Source: Arthrobacter sp. Y81 (lineage in GTDB: Bacteria > Actinomycetota > Actinomycetes > Actinomycetales > Micrococcaceae). From it: a stretch of 53,766 nt of DNA. Both the position numbers and the translations under genes were made by a program. The DNA lies in contig NZ_PJIL01000025.1 in the NCBI RefSeq assembly GCF_002929335.1, forward strand, positions 1 through 53,766, in the 5' to 3' direction. Shown here piece by piece: positions 1-8,116 of the stretch. The notes under the pieces were generated by a model. That model made no database searches and was not told where the DNA came from. It saw only the letters and a list, made by a program, of their open reading frames with translations. Position 1 is the first letter of the stretch; each line of letters begins with the position of its first letter.

Positions 1-49
1 GATCGTGTTCGGAGCGGGTGTCCGGGGCGGCTTCGGCAATGGTGGTCAT
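1..49 (-). CDS. aspA: Aspartate ammonia-lyase, N-terminal fragment (runs off left edge)
   Basis: Only the first 16 codons are in the window. The peptide MTTIAEAAPDTRSEHD resembles the usual N-terminus of actinobacterial aspartate ammonia-lyase, where a TRxEHD segment precedes the conserved LLGDREVP stretch. A GAGGACC ribosome binding site lies just upstream, over the stop codon of the preceding asparaginase gene, 7 bases away, so the two are probably cotranscribed. The enzyme deaminates aspartate to fumarate and ammonia, the natural step after asparagine hydrolysis. The identity rests on a very short peptide plus context. Confidence 0.6.
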   Translation of the reverse strand, partial: MTTIAEAAPDTRSEHD

Positions 50-56
50 GGGGTCC

Positions 57-1121
57 TCACAGGGCTTCGGTGACGGGCGTGGACAGGAAATCGGCGGCCC
101 GCAACAGACCCACGGACCGTCCGCCGCCGAGGACAGCGCCGGTGGCGATGCCGGCGAGCGGTGCGGTGTCGACGTCGAGCGCTTCCAGCGCGCGGACAGT
201 GACCGGCATGCGGGCGCGGTCCCCGCCGTCGGAAATCTTCACTGCCACGGCGCGGCCGTCCGACAGTCCCACGAGCTGCACGCCTTCGAAGCCGTCCTTG
301 GCAATGAGCCCGGGGGCGAGGCGCATCAGTTCGGTGACGTCGCGGCCAACGCCGGCCACCATTTCGGGGTGCTGCATCATCGCGCGGCCGACGGCGGCTT
401 CCGGGCTGTCGGGGTCGGTCACCACTGCGGAGGTGATCCGGCCGAACGCACGGGCCATGCCGCGGAGGGTGAGGGCGAACAGGGGGGTGCCGCAGCCGTC
501 GGTGCTGGTGCGCCCGGGTTCTTCACCGGTGAGTTCCCGGACTGTGGTGCGCACGAGCTGCTGCAGGGGGTGTCCCGGATCCAGGTAGCCGCGGACCGGC
601 CAGCCGTTGATGACGCAGGTTGCTGCCATGGCGGCGTGCTTGCCGGAGCAGTTCTGGGTCAGCTGGGTGGCGGTTCCGCCGTTGCGGAGCCATTCCTCCC
701 GTTCATCCGTCCCGTAAGGGAGGTCCGTGCTGTTTTCCAGGGCGTCCGCCGTGAGGCCATGCATTTCGAGGATGCGGAGGGCGCCGTCGCGGTGCATTGC
801 GGCTCCGGAGTGGCTGGCAGCCGTGAGGGCCAGGAGATCGGCGGGAAGGTCGAGGCCGGCACTGACCATGGCCACGGCCTGCAGCGGTTTGAGCGACGAC
901 CGCGGGTAGAAAGGGGCCAGCGGGTCGCCCGCGGAGAAAAGCGTGCGGAGGCCGCCGTCGGCCGATTCATCCGGGGCGGTGGCGATCAATGAACCGTAGT
1001 GGATGCTTTCCACAAGCCCGTCCCGGGTCTGCACCGCCAAAGCGGTGTGCTGCGGCAGGGCCGTGAGGTCCGGGGCCTGAACCGGAGTCTGGGCATGGAC
1101 GGGCAGGGCTGGGGAGAGCAT
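57..1121 (-). CDS. L-asparaginase, type II-like (Rhizobium etli AnsA-type) family
   Basis: A cytosolic hydrolase of 354 residues predicted to convert asparagine to aspartate and ammonia. It belongs to the Asparaginase_II family rather than the classical E. coli fold. The family hallmarks are visible: an RSSLK segment at residues 74-78 (Ser and Lys catalytic pair), NCSGKH at 157-162 with Cys158 and Lys161, and STDGCG with Cys210, matching the zinc Cys/Lys/Cys pattern of this class. The start at 1121 has a good AAGGACCCC site directly upstream. No signal peptide is evident. It lies between a GntR regulator and aspA, forming an asparagine-to-fumarate unit. The first ~20 residues are probably variable. 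Confidence 0.88.
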   Translation of the reverse strand: MLSPALPVHAQTPVQAPDLTALPQHTALAVQTRDGLVESIHYGSLIATAPDESADGGLRTLFSAGDPLAPFYPRSSLKPLQAVAMVSAGLDLPADLLALTAASHSGAAMHRDGALRILEMHGLTADALENSTDLPYGTDEREEWLRNGGTATQLTQNCSGKHAAMAATCVINGWPVRGYLDPGHPLQQLVRTTVRELTGEEPGRTSTDGCGTPLFALTLRGMARAFGRITSAVVTDPDSPEAAVGRAMMQHPEMVAGVGRDVTELMRLAPGLIAKDGFEGVQLVGLSDGRAVAVKISDGGDRARMPVTVRALEALDVDTAPLAGIATGAVLGGGRSVGLLRAADFLSTPVTEAL

Positions 1122-1169
1122 GGGGTCCTTGGGTTTCGGTGCTGTATGTTGTGCGTCGGTTGCCGGGAG

Positions 1170-1868
1170 CTACTGGCTGAGGATGGAGTCGAGGGCCACG
1201 CCAACAGCATGCAGGTGTTCCCGCATGGCGGAGCTGGCCTCGGCGGCATTGCCGGATTCGATGGCGGCCAGGATCCGCTGGTGTTCGTGGTCGGAGGCAT
1301 GCTGGCGGTCCGCCACCATGTTGAGCATTTCGGACTGGTGTGCCAGAGCGTCGCGGATGTCGGAGACCACGTTTTCGAACACCTTGTTGTGGCTAGCGCG
1401 GGCGATGGCTGCGTGGAAGCTGGAGTCGAGGGCCACCCAGGCTTCCGGGTCGTCCTCGGCGGCCATTGCAGCGACGATGTCCCGCAGCCCTTCAAGTTCC
1501 TCGGGGGTGCGCCGTTCCGCGGCCAGGCCGGCGGCCGGGACTTCGATGTGCGGGCGGGCCTCGGTGAGGTCCAGGGCCGAGTACTGGCCGAGCACCAGGT
1601 CCTTGGCCACCCGGTTGGCCACCACAAACGTGCCGCGGCCGGTTTTGGTCATGGTCAGGCCGAGGGCGTTACAGGAGCGCAATGCCTCACGGACCACGGA
1701 ACGGCTCACCCCGTACTGCTGGGCGAGGGCGGCTTCGGCGCTCAGCTTGGCGCCGACCTCGAGCTTGCCGGATTCGATGTCCGTGCGGAGGGCATTGAAG
1801 ACTGCTTCGGCCGCGCTAAGGCGGGCGAGCGGCTGTCCTGCTGTCCGGCTGTCTGACAGGTTCATCAC
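1170..1868 (-). CDS. FadR-type GntR transcriptional regulator
   Basis: A regulator of 232 residues: an N-terminal winged helix-turn-helix (about 15-78, with the GntR segment SAEAALAQQYGVSRSVVREAL) and a C-terminal all-helical FCD ligand domain (about 95-222, including FHAAIARASHN and DHEHQRILAAIESG). FCD regulators usually respond to small organic acids or amino acids. It is 48 bases upstream of the asparaginase gene on the same strand, so it probably controls the asparaginase-aspA unit and itself. The ligand, perhaps aspartate or asparagine, is inferred from context only. Confidence 0.88.
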   Translation of the reverse strand: MMNLSDSRTAGQPLARLSAAEAVFNALRTDIESGKLEVGAKLSAEAALAQQYGVSRSVVREALRSCNALGLTMTKTGRGTFVVANRVAKDLVLGQYSALDLTEARPHIEVPAAGLAAERRTPEELEGLRDIVAAMAAEDDPEAWVALDSSFHAAIARASHNKVFENVVSDIRDALAHQSEMLNMVADRQHASDHEHQRILAAIESGNAAEASSAMREHLHAVGVALDSILSQ

Positions 1869-1974
1869 GCTTTAAATATGGCACGGGTCACACGGAGTGT
1901 CAATTATGAAGTCAGCTTCCAGCGCGGGCGGAGGGTCGTGGAGGGCCTACGGGTGCGCCCGCGAATCCACCGTC

Positions 1975-1986
1975 CGGTACGTTCGT
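1975..1986 (+). promoter_or_regulatory. Upstream copy of a 12-base direct repeat before hipB
   Basis: CGGTACGTTCGT occurs here and again at 2047-2058, exactly 72 bases apart, in the 209-base gap between the GntR gene and hipB. HipB proteins bind repeated operators ahead of their own operon, so this is a candidate autoregulatory site. The match is exact over 12 bases; function is inferred. Confidence 0.4.
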
Positions 1987-2046
1987 TCCGAAATCCCCTA
2001 TTCACCCGGGCGCTTCCCGCCGTATTATGGGCAGCAGGCAAGAAAA

Positions 2047-2058
2047 CGGTACGTTCGT
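2047..2058 (+). promoter_or_regulatory. Downstream copy of the hipB direct repeat
   Basis: Second exact CGGTACGTTCGT copy, ending 19 bases before the hipB start codon and just ahead of its CAGGAGG ribosome binding site. Occupancy here would block the 5' end of the hipBA transcript. Candidate operator only. Confidence 0.4.
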
Positions 2059-2077
2059 GCCTATCAGGAGGTTCGGG

Positions 2078-2371
2078 ATGGCGGATGCGTTCACTGACGG
2101 GCTTGCGGCCGAGGTCCGGGCTCGCCGGGCTGCCCTGCGGCTCACCCAACACGACCTGGCCCAGCTCGCCGGGGTGTCCGAGCGCTTCGTCCGCTTCGTT
2201 GAGCAGGGGAAGCGCACCGTGCAGATGGACTCACTCCTGGCGCTTCTTCAGACGCTCGGGCTGGAGCTTCAGCTGACCACGCGGACAAGTGCCGCAGCCC
2301 GGGCCATCGACGGGCAGCGAAGCGCCACAGACCGTGCCGCCGACAGGCCCCTGCCGGAGGGCGGGCCATGA
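2078..2371 (+). CDS. hipB: HipB-like helix-turn-helix antitoxin
   Basis: A 97-residue protein with an XRE/Cro-type helix-turn-helix at about residues 8-63 (TQHDLAQLAGVSERFVRFVE). The C-terminal 30 residues are polar and probably disordered, as in HipB, where the tail helps regulate stability. The ATG at 2078 is preferred over an upstream in-frame ATG at 2027 because a strong CAGGAGG lies 6 bases upstream of it. It overlaps hipA by 4 bases (ATGA), the usual antitoxin-toxin coupling. It should repress its own operon and neutralise HipA. Confidence 0.85.
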   Translation: MADAFTDGLAAEVRARRAALRLTQHDLAQLAGVSERFVRFVEQGKRTVQMDSLLALLQTLGLELQLTTRTSAAARAIDGQRSATDRAADRPLPEGGP

Positions 2372-3597
2372 GGCACCGCATCGCCGACGTTTACAAGGCG
2401 GGCGTGCTGGCTGCGCGGCTCGAACGGTATGAAGGCGGCACCAGGTTCAGCTACCTGCCGGCGTACCTCGCAGCCGGAGGCCCCGCCGTCGCCAGTTCCC
2501 TCCCCCTGACCGCCGAACCGGTGTTGTCTGCCGCGGGTGCCGCGCCGCCGTACTTCACCGGGCTGCTGCCGGAGGGCAGGCGGCTGAACGCGTTGCGGCG
2601 CTCGGTAAAAACGAGCGTGGATGACGAACTCTCGCTCCTGATCGTCGCCGGCGCCAACCCGGTGGGCGACGTGCAGATCGTGGGCCATGGCGAGCCCCTG
2701 GATCCGGACGAGCACGCCGTCGAGCTGAACCCGAAGACTCCGGTTGATTTCGACGCGCTGCTGGGCGACTCCGGGCTGATCGACCCCGTGGCCCTCGCCG
2801 GCGTGCAGGACAAGCTGTCGGCCGGGATGATCTCCATGCCGGTGGCCAGTGCCGGCCGCCGCTACATCCTTAAGCTCAACGCGCCGGAGTTCCCGCATGT
2901 TGTGGAGAACGAGTTGGTGATGTTCCGGTATGCAGCCAAGCTGCGTATTCCGCTGAGCAAGGTGCGGCTGATCCGGGACGTCGGTGGGCGGCCGGGGCTT
3001 CTGGTGGAGCGGTTCGACCGGATTCCGCTGCCGGGCGGCGCGCACGGCGCGGTGCAGCGGCTCGCTGTCGAGGACGGTGCGCAGGTGCTGCGGCTCTACC
3101 CGGCGGACAAGTACAACGTGGGTTACGGGCAGGTGTGCCATGCCTTGGCGGAATACTGCGCGGCGCCGCTGCCGGCGTTGCGGAACCTGGCCATCCAGGC
3201 CGCGTTCGCATGGCTGAGCGGGAATGGCGATCTTCATGCCAAGAATGTGTCGATGGTGCAGCAGCCATCGGGGGAGTGGTCCATCGCGCCGGTGTACGAC
3301 ATTCCCTCCACGGTGGTCTACGGCGACAAGACGCTGGCCCTGATGCTGGACGGCAAGCGGACCGGGATCTCGCGGAGGCATTTCCTCGGCTGGGCCACCG
3401 GGCTGGGACTGGCCGAACGCGCCGCGGTGCAAGTGCTGGAACTGGGGCTGAAGGCGTCGGGTCCGCTGGTGGCCGATCTGGAAGCGGGCACGGCCTTCGC
3501 AGGAGCGAACGACGACGGCGCCGCACCGTTTTCGGCGATGGTCACCAGATCGTGGCTCAGGGAGCTGAAGCACCGCCGCCGGCTGCTGGAAGCGTAA
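2368..3597 (+). CDS. hipA: HipA-family serine/threonine kinase toxin
   Basis: A 409-residue protein with the two-part HipA architecture: an N-terminal subdomain (1-105) and a kinase core. The catalytic loop GNGDLHAKN carries Asp288 and Asn293, and the metal-binding YDIPST carries Asp311. E. coli HipA phosphorylates glutamyl-tRNA synthetase and causes persistence. The P-loop region reads ALAGVQDKLSAG; at the position of the autophosphorylated serine of E. coli HipA (SIAGAQEK) there is Ala142. Thus the usual self-inactivation site seems absent, although nearby serines could substitute. Coupled to hipB by a 4-base overlap. Confidence 0.88.
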   Translation: MRHRIADVYKAGVLAARLERYEGGTRFSYLPAYLAAGGPAVASSLPLTAEPVLSAAGAAPPYFTGLLPEGRRLNALRRSVKTSVDDELSLLIVAGANPVGDVQIVGHGEPLDPDEHAVELNPKTPVDFDALLGDSGLIDPVALAGVQDKLSAGMISMPVASAGRRYILKLNAPEFPHVVENELVMFRYAAKLRIPLSKVRLIRDVGGRPGLLVERFDRIPLPGGAHGAVQRLAVEDGAQVLRLYPADKYNVGYGQVCHALAEYCAAPLPALRNLAIQAAFAWLSGNGDLHAKNVSMVQQPSGEWSIAPVYDIPSTVVYGDKTLALMLDGKRTGISRRHFLGWATGLGLAERAAVQVLELGLKASGPLVADLEAGTAFAGANDDGAAPFSAMVTRSWLRELKHRRRLLEA

Positions 3598-3604
3598 GCA
3601 GTGA

Positions 3605-4222
3605 CTAGAGGTGCTGGATCCCGGCCCGCTGCATAGCGTCCTTGTAGATTTCAACGCTCTTGCTCAGCAGTTCTTCCTGCTTGTTTGCGGAGACCGCGAA
3701 GGCCCGGCCGCCGAGGGCGCTGGCTTTGTAGACCTTGATCCCGGAGTTCTTCAAGGACTGGTGGTACGTCTTTTCGAAGAGGGTCAGGAAGGTCTGGGCG
3801 TCCGTGCCGTGGGCGATGATGGCGGAGACGCGTTTGTTGATCTTGAGGAACTGGCGGAAGGGCCTGAGGCCGTCCGTCTTTTCCTGGACATTGAGGGCCG
3901 ACGGCAGTTCCGGGTCGCGCACCCAGGGATAGGCGTTCCACGGCATCACGTAGCGGGGGTCGAGTTCCACGATTTCGTAGATTGAGGTGGCCCGCCGGGC
4001 TGCTTCGTCGTCGTTGAAGTGCGAAACAAAGCCGGATTCAGTGCCCTTGCCGGGGCTGACATGGAGACTGACGATCCTGCACTCGTCCTCATCGTGGACG
4101 GGGTCGATGTACGGGACTACTGAGCCCGGCTTCTTTTCCATGAGTTCGTCGCAAAGCTGGGTTACAGCAGCGATGTTCGGTTCCTGCAGCAGGGCCTTTT
4201 TTTCGTCCCAGTCAATCGTCAC
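3605..4222 (-). CDS. Uncharacterised protein, uracil-DNA glycosylase-superfamily-like
   Basis: A 205-residue soluble protein on the strand opposite hipA, with stop codons only a few bases apart. The middle, PRYVMPWNAYPW followed by FRQFLKINKRVSAIIAHGTDA, looks like the order seen in the uracil-DNA glycosylase superfamily: a WN-x-P segment, then a strand ending in HG/LG plus a helix. The usual C-terminal HPS motif is not visible; GGRAFAV occurs in its place. The fold is inferred by eye from short motifs and no activity can be assigned. It may be a defence or housekeeping protein. Confidence 0.55.
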   Translation of the reverse strand: MTIDWDEKKALLQEPNIAAVTQLCDELMEKKPGSVVPYIDPVHDEDECRIVSLHVSPGKGTESGFVSHFNDDEAARRATSIYEIVELDPRYVMPWNAYPWVRDPELPSALNVQEKTDGLRPFRQFLKINKRVSAIIAHGTDAQTFLTLFEKTYHQSLKNSGIKVYKASALGGRAFAVSANKQEELLSKSVEIYKDAMQRAGIQHL

Positions 4223-4572
4223 GATTTCTCCCTCAGCACACGGCGTCCAGAATCAGGCGTCTGGTTCCACTCTACGCTTTTGGCCGGGGTTGATGTTCTG
4301 CGGATTTCCGGAACCAGTCGATTCCGCACCGCATCCGGCCTCCACGGCAAGAGGCTCCCGACCTATTTCCTGTCGGACCGTCCGCGCGTACGCTTAAATC
4401 GCCTGCAGGTAACCGTTCAGATAACGCGGGCCGTTCGGGACATGCGAATGTCCGGGCCGTCTCATAGCGAGATCGCGAAGGTACCTGCAGGTCTTTGCTG
4501 TTTAAGCCGGTCTTTGTGATTCAGGCGCGCTGATTTTACGCGCGCGGGTCAGCCGGATAACTCGCCGCTCCC
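4223..4572. other. Gene-free spacer, 350 bases
   Basis: No convincing coding sequence on either strand. It holds the promoter region of the minus-strand UDG-like gene at its left end. It also contains a short perfect inverted repeat, GGACAT-GCGA-ATGTCC (4438-4453), and two copies of CCTGCAGGT (4402-4410 and 4484-4492). None is followed by a T-run, so I do not call a terminator. Confidence 0.5.
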
Positions 4573-5946
4573 TCACGCAGCAGCCGCAGCCCTTGTCTTG
4601 CCGCGTTTGAGCGCCTTGGACTGATGCCGGAGCTCGCGCCGGTGACGGGAGGCTGCTGTTTCAGGAGGCAGATGCCCAGGTAAAGGCGGGGCGGTGGATT
4701 GGTAGCTGTGCCCAGTGGGCGTTGTCAGTCGGATCGTGTGCCGGGGTCCCGGCCGGGGGTGGGCGCTCCACCCGGGTGCTTCCTTGGTGTGGTTGCAGGC
4801 TTCGCAGAGTCCGGCGCCGTTGCTCTGCGTCGTCGTTCCGCCGCTGTGCCAAGGGAGGACGTGGTCCAGCTGCCTGATCGGGGCGTCGCAATACGGCGTA
4901 TGGCAGGTCTGGTCCCGGACTTGAACAAAGCGGCGCAGTCCGGGCGGGAAGAGCCTTGCTTTCGACTCCATCGCCACCAGATCTCCGGTGCCCGGAGCGG
5001 TGTAGAGCCGCCGGAGCCAAATGTTCATCGGCCGGTCCTGGTCCGGGACGACGATCTCCCGGGCCCACCCGCCAGGGACAACGCCGTAGCCGGGGAGCCG
5101 CGCCGGTTCGCTATCTCCCTGTAACAGCGTGCGGTCGGTCATGACGAGCTGGATCTCGATGCCGCTGATTCCACCCGCCGTCCCCGTGGTGCGTTCAACG
5201 AGCGCGTCGGCCATGAGCTGACCGCGGGAGCGGGGGTCTCCGTCGGAGCGGGAGGTATCGGCATGCTTTGTGAGGGCCGCATGGACGGCCACCCCCTCGG
5301 ATACTGGGAGGAACGCCGACACGTAGCACATGGTGTCGGGCGCCGGCCGAAGGCTCACGTGGCGCTCGGCGGCGGCGTGGCTGGCGCGATCCGCAACGGA
5401 CCGAGGATCGCGCCGGTAGGCGGCGGCCCGTACCGCGGCGATTACGGCACGATCGCCCGCTCCACTGAACCGCCCGGCGTCGGACGCCATTTCCTCGTCG
5501 ACCGCACTGCGGTCAGCGGCGGACAGGCAGGCGGTCTCACGTACCAAAAGCGTGGCGCGCCATTCATTGAGCTGGCCTGTCTCCAGGCCGGCGAGGGTAT
5601 GCGGCATCTCGGTGACGAGCGCCTTAGCCAGACCCAGGAGCCGGCTACCTCTGGCTGGTGATTCCCGCCGGGCGAGGGCGAGCTGCGCAGCGATTCCAGC
5701 GCCCAGCTCTTCGGCGCGGACGCCCGAGCGTGCCCGGTCACTGCGCTGGCTTATGTCAAAGGCAACCGCGACCCTGGCCTGCAGCGCACACGCAGCGGAC
5801 TTCCAGTCCTCGAGTTCGCGCAGCTGGTCAATCATCCCTGCGCTGTCCGCAGCGGGCCGCATGTCAGCCAGGGCGCGGATCATGTCCGCGATCGTCACAC
5901 CTACTGCTGCTCTCGAAGCCGCTTCGGGCCCTTGCTCGCCGTCCAT
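4573..5946 (-). CDS. DUF222 / HNH endonuclease domain protein
   Basis: A protein of about 457 residues of the 13E12-repeat type common in actinobacteria. It has an N-terminal helical DUF222 domain and a C-terminal HNH nuclease motif (CHTPYCDAPIRQLDHVLPWH, then GLCEACNHTKE), with the paired cysteines and the D-H-x-x-P-W-H core intact. The ATG at 5946 (MDGEQG) is chosen over the longer frame to 6225 because AGGGAG precedes it and the extension is family-atypical. These proteins are often repeated in actinobacterial genomes; their biological role is unclear. The tail is rich in Lys, Arg and Ala. Confidence 0.85.
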   Translation of the reverse strand: MDGEQGPEAASRAAVGVTIADMIRALADMRPAADSAGMIDQLRELEDWKSAACALQARVAVAFDISQRSDRARSGVRAEELGAGIAAQLALARRESPARGSRLLGLAKALVTEMPHTLAGLETGQLNEWRATLLVRETACLSAADRSAVDEEMASDAGRFSGAGDRAVIAAVRAAAYRRDPRSVADRASHAAAERHVSLRPAPDTMCYVSAFLPVSEGVAVHAALTKHADTSRSDGDPRSRGQLMADALVERTTGTAGGISGIEIQLVMTDRTLLQGDSEPARLPGYGVVPGGWAREIVVPDQDRPMNIWLRRLYTAPGTGDLVAMESKARLFPPGLRRFVQVRDQTCHTPYCDAPIRQLDHVLPWHSGGTTTQSNGAGLCEACNHTKEAPGWSAHPRPGPRHTIRLTTPTGHSYQSTAPPLPGHLPPETAASRHRRELRHQSKALKRGKTRAAAAA

Positions 5947-6037
5947 GCAATAAGTCTCCCTGCGACCACTGACAATAAAGCGGCCACTGAACGTGCGGAT
6001 CCGTATGCTTCTAGGACGCCTTCGATCCAAGGAACCC

Positions 6038-6544
6038 ATGCCCCTCAACAGACAGTCAATGAAACAGGACGGCTTCGCCGGTTTCAGGCCCTTCGCGGAA
6101 CTGGAAATCAACCGGATTCCGCAGGCGCCGGGGATCTTCGCCGTCCTCAAACCCGAGGACTTCCACGTGCAGTTCCTGGCCAAGAGCACGGCTGGCGTGT
6201 TCAAGAAGAAGGATCCATCGCTCACTCAGGCGGCACTCGCGGCTGAATGGGTCGACGGCGCCGACGTCCTTTACGTGGGCAAGGCCGGACCCGGCAGCAA
6301 GGGCAACCGCGGATTGCGCCGGCAGGTTCAGGAATTCATGGATTTCGGCCAGGGAAAGCCCCCCGGTCACTGGGACGGGCGGCTGATCTGGCAGCTCGCG
6401 AACGCCAAGTCCCTGCTCATTGCCTGGAAGGAGCTCCCGGCCGGCGGGCTGAATCAGGCAGAGGCCAAGTATCACGCGGACTTCAGCGGGGAATTCGGCC
6501 GCCTGCCGTTCGCCAACCTGGTCCAGGCCCGGGTAAAGGGCTAG
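6038..6544 (+). CDS. GIY-YIG-fold nuclease-like protein
   Basis: A 168-residue protein carrying the complete spaced signature of the GIY-YIG superfamily: PGIF at 31-34 (GIY position), LYVGKA with Tyr79-Val80-Gly81 (YIG), Arg94/Arg95 in GLRRQ, Glu142 in AEAKYHADF, and Asn160 in PFAN. It is a single domain with no added DNA-binding module, resembling stand-alone GIY-YIG proteins of unknown role. The start at 6038 has AAGGA five bases upstream; an earlier ATG at 5993 lacks a clear site. It is transcribed away from the HNH gene. Substrate unknown. Confidence 0.75.
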   Translation: MPLNRQSMKQDGFAGFRPFAELEINRIPQAPGIFAVLKPEDFHVQFLAKSTAGVFKKKDPSLTQAALAAEWVDGADVLYVGKAGPGSKGNRGLRRQVQEFMDFGQGKPPGHWDGRLIWQLANAKSLLIAWKELPAGGLNQAEAKYHADFSGEFGRLPFANLVQARVKG

Positions 6545-6586
6545 AACCGGGACAGCGTTGGGGCCATAAGTGTCCGTTCGCGCTGG

Positions 6587-8104
6587 TCAGCTGCCCGGCG
6601 TAGCCGGCGCGCCGCCGTCGTACGTGAACCGTCCCGCAACGAGCGTCGCCGCTACCGGCATCGACGCGAACGTCCTGTCCGTGACGCCGAGCGGATCGGC
6701 ATCCAGCACGGCGATGTCCGCCGGATCTCCCACGCGGATCCGGGACCGTCCCCGGGAAGACGCAAACAGGGCTTCCGCCCGGGTGATGGCCTGCTCCGGG
6801 TGCCACGGTCCGCGGCCGTCCAGGGCGGACCTCGTGGTCGCTGCCGACATCGCAGTCCACGGATCCAGTGGAGCCACGGGCGCGTCGGAGCCGAGCGCCA
6901 GCGTGGCCCCTGCCGCCAGCAGCGACCGCAGCGGGAACGCCCGGTCGGTGCGATCGCCCCAGTTTGCGTCGGCCGCGTCCCTGTCATCAAGGGCATGCGC
7001 GGGCTGGACGCTCGCAGCCAGGCCCAGCCGGCCAAACCGGGCGAAGTCCTTCTGCCGGACAAACTGGGCATGTTCGATCCGTCCGCGGATGCCGGCGGCC
7101 TCAAACGCGTTCAGGGCCACTTTGTTCGCGGCATCGCCGATCGCGTGGACAGCGGGAACGAAGCCGGATTCATTGGCCCGGACCAGCAATGCCCGCAGTT
7201 CGGCTTCGCTGACGGTCAGCAGGCCCCGTCCGCCGTGCGGGTATGGATCCACGCAGTAGGCAGTCCGGGTATTGAGCGAGCCGTCGATCAGAACCTTGAG
7301 CGGACCCACCCGGAGCAGGCCGTTCCCGCCCGGAATGTCCTGACCTGTCCGCATGCCCTCAATCCGGGCACGGTCCAGGTGCTCCGGATAGACGCCGGCG
7401 TCCACCCGCAGTGAGCCGAAGCCGCCGCTGACGCGCCTGAGCCACACTTCGCGGTTCCAGGTCATCTCGAAGTCCACGATCCCAACCACCCCGCGGGCAG
7501 CAGCTTTCTGCGCGGCTTCGCGGACCCAGGCGTCAACTACGGAGTCCGGCAGGCGGCCGAGCTCGCGCGTCAGGGCAAACGCCGGGTCCTCGCGCAGCAG
7601 GCCGCTGGCGTCCACGTCCACCCCGTAGCGTTTCGCGGCAGCACTGTTCACCCAGACGCAGTGGAGGTCGTGGCTGATGAGCGCCGCGGGAACGCCCTGC
7701 GTCACGGCGTCGAGCATCGCCAGGCTGGGGTCGTCCGCCCAGACGGCGTCGCGGAAGCCGACGCCCACCAGCGTCGGACCGCCGTCGCCGTCGTCCCCCT
7801 CCGCGGGACGGCCACCGGTGAGATGGGAATGAACGACGTCGACGGCATCACTCGCCGACGCAGCGTGCGAAAGGTCGATGCGGTTGGCAGCCATGGCCCA
7901 CTGGGTCATGTGCACATGCTCATCCCACAGGCCCGGGATGGCGTACCGGCCGCCGAAGTCAGCGGTGCGCGCGCCGCTCCGCTGCTCATCCGCCGCCGTT
8001 ATCCGAGTGACCACGCCCCGGGCAATGTGGATATCCAAACAGTCCGTCCGCCCGGGCTCCCGGACGGAGGCAAGGACGAGGTCGGGCGCAGCGGGTTCAG
8101 GCAT
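6587..8104 (-). CDS. Amidohydrolase 3-family protein (YtcJ-like)
   Basis: A 505-residue metal-dependent hydrolase. Family landmarks: an N-terminal beta segment ending in GLWDEHVH (the HxH metal ligands), KVLIDGSLNTRTAYC in the centre, HAIGDAANKVAL and GRIEHAQF (histidine ligands), and GSDAPVAPLDPW near the C-terminus (metal Asp). Relatives include N-substituted formamide deformylases and many uncharacterised hydrolases. There is no signal peptide. It ends close to the GIY-YIG gene (convergent) and lies 12 bases downstream of the SRPBCC gene on the same strand, so the two may be one transcript. Substrate cannot be told. Confidence 0.85.
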   Translation of the reverse strand: MPEPAAPDLVLASVREPGRTDCLDIHIARGVVTRITAADEQRSGARTADFGGRYAIPGLWDEHVHMTQWAMAANRIDLSHAASASDAVDVVHSHLTGGRPAEGDDGDGGPTLVGVGFRDAVWADDPSLAMLDAVTQGVPAALISHDLHCVWVNSAAAKRYGVDVDASGLLREDPAFALTRELGRLPDSVVDAWVREAAQKAAARGVVGIVDFEMTWNREVWLRRVSGGFGSLRVDAGVYPEHLDRARIEGMRTGQDIPGGNGLLRVGPLKVLIDGSLNTRTAYCVDPYPHGGRGLLTVSEAELRALLVRANESGFVPAVHAIGDAANKVALNAFEAAGIRGRIEHAQFVRQKDFARFGRLGLAASVQPAHALDDRDAADANWGDRTDRAFPLRSLLAAGATLALGSDAPVAPLDPWTAMSAATTRSALDGRGPWHPEQAITRAEALFASSRGRSRIRVGDPADIAVLDADPLGVTDRTFASMPVAATLVAGRFTYDGGAPATPGS

Positions 8105-8116
8105 AGGGACAGGCTA

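Noticed and set aside
4438..4453. GGACAT-GCGA-ATGTCC inverted repeat as an operator or terminator
   Set aside because: Six-base stem without a T-run or clear promoter nearby; could be chance in GC-rich sequence.
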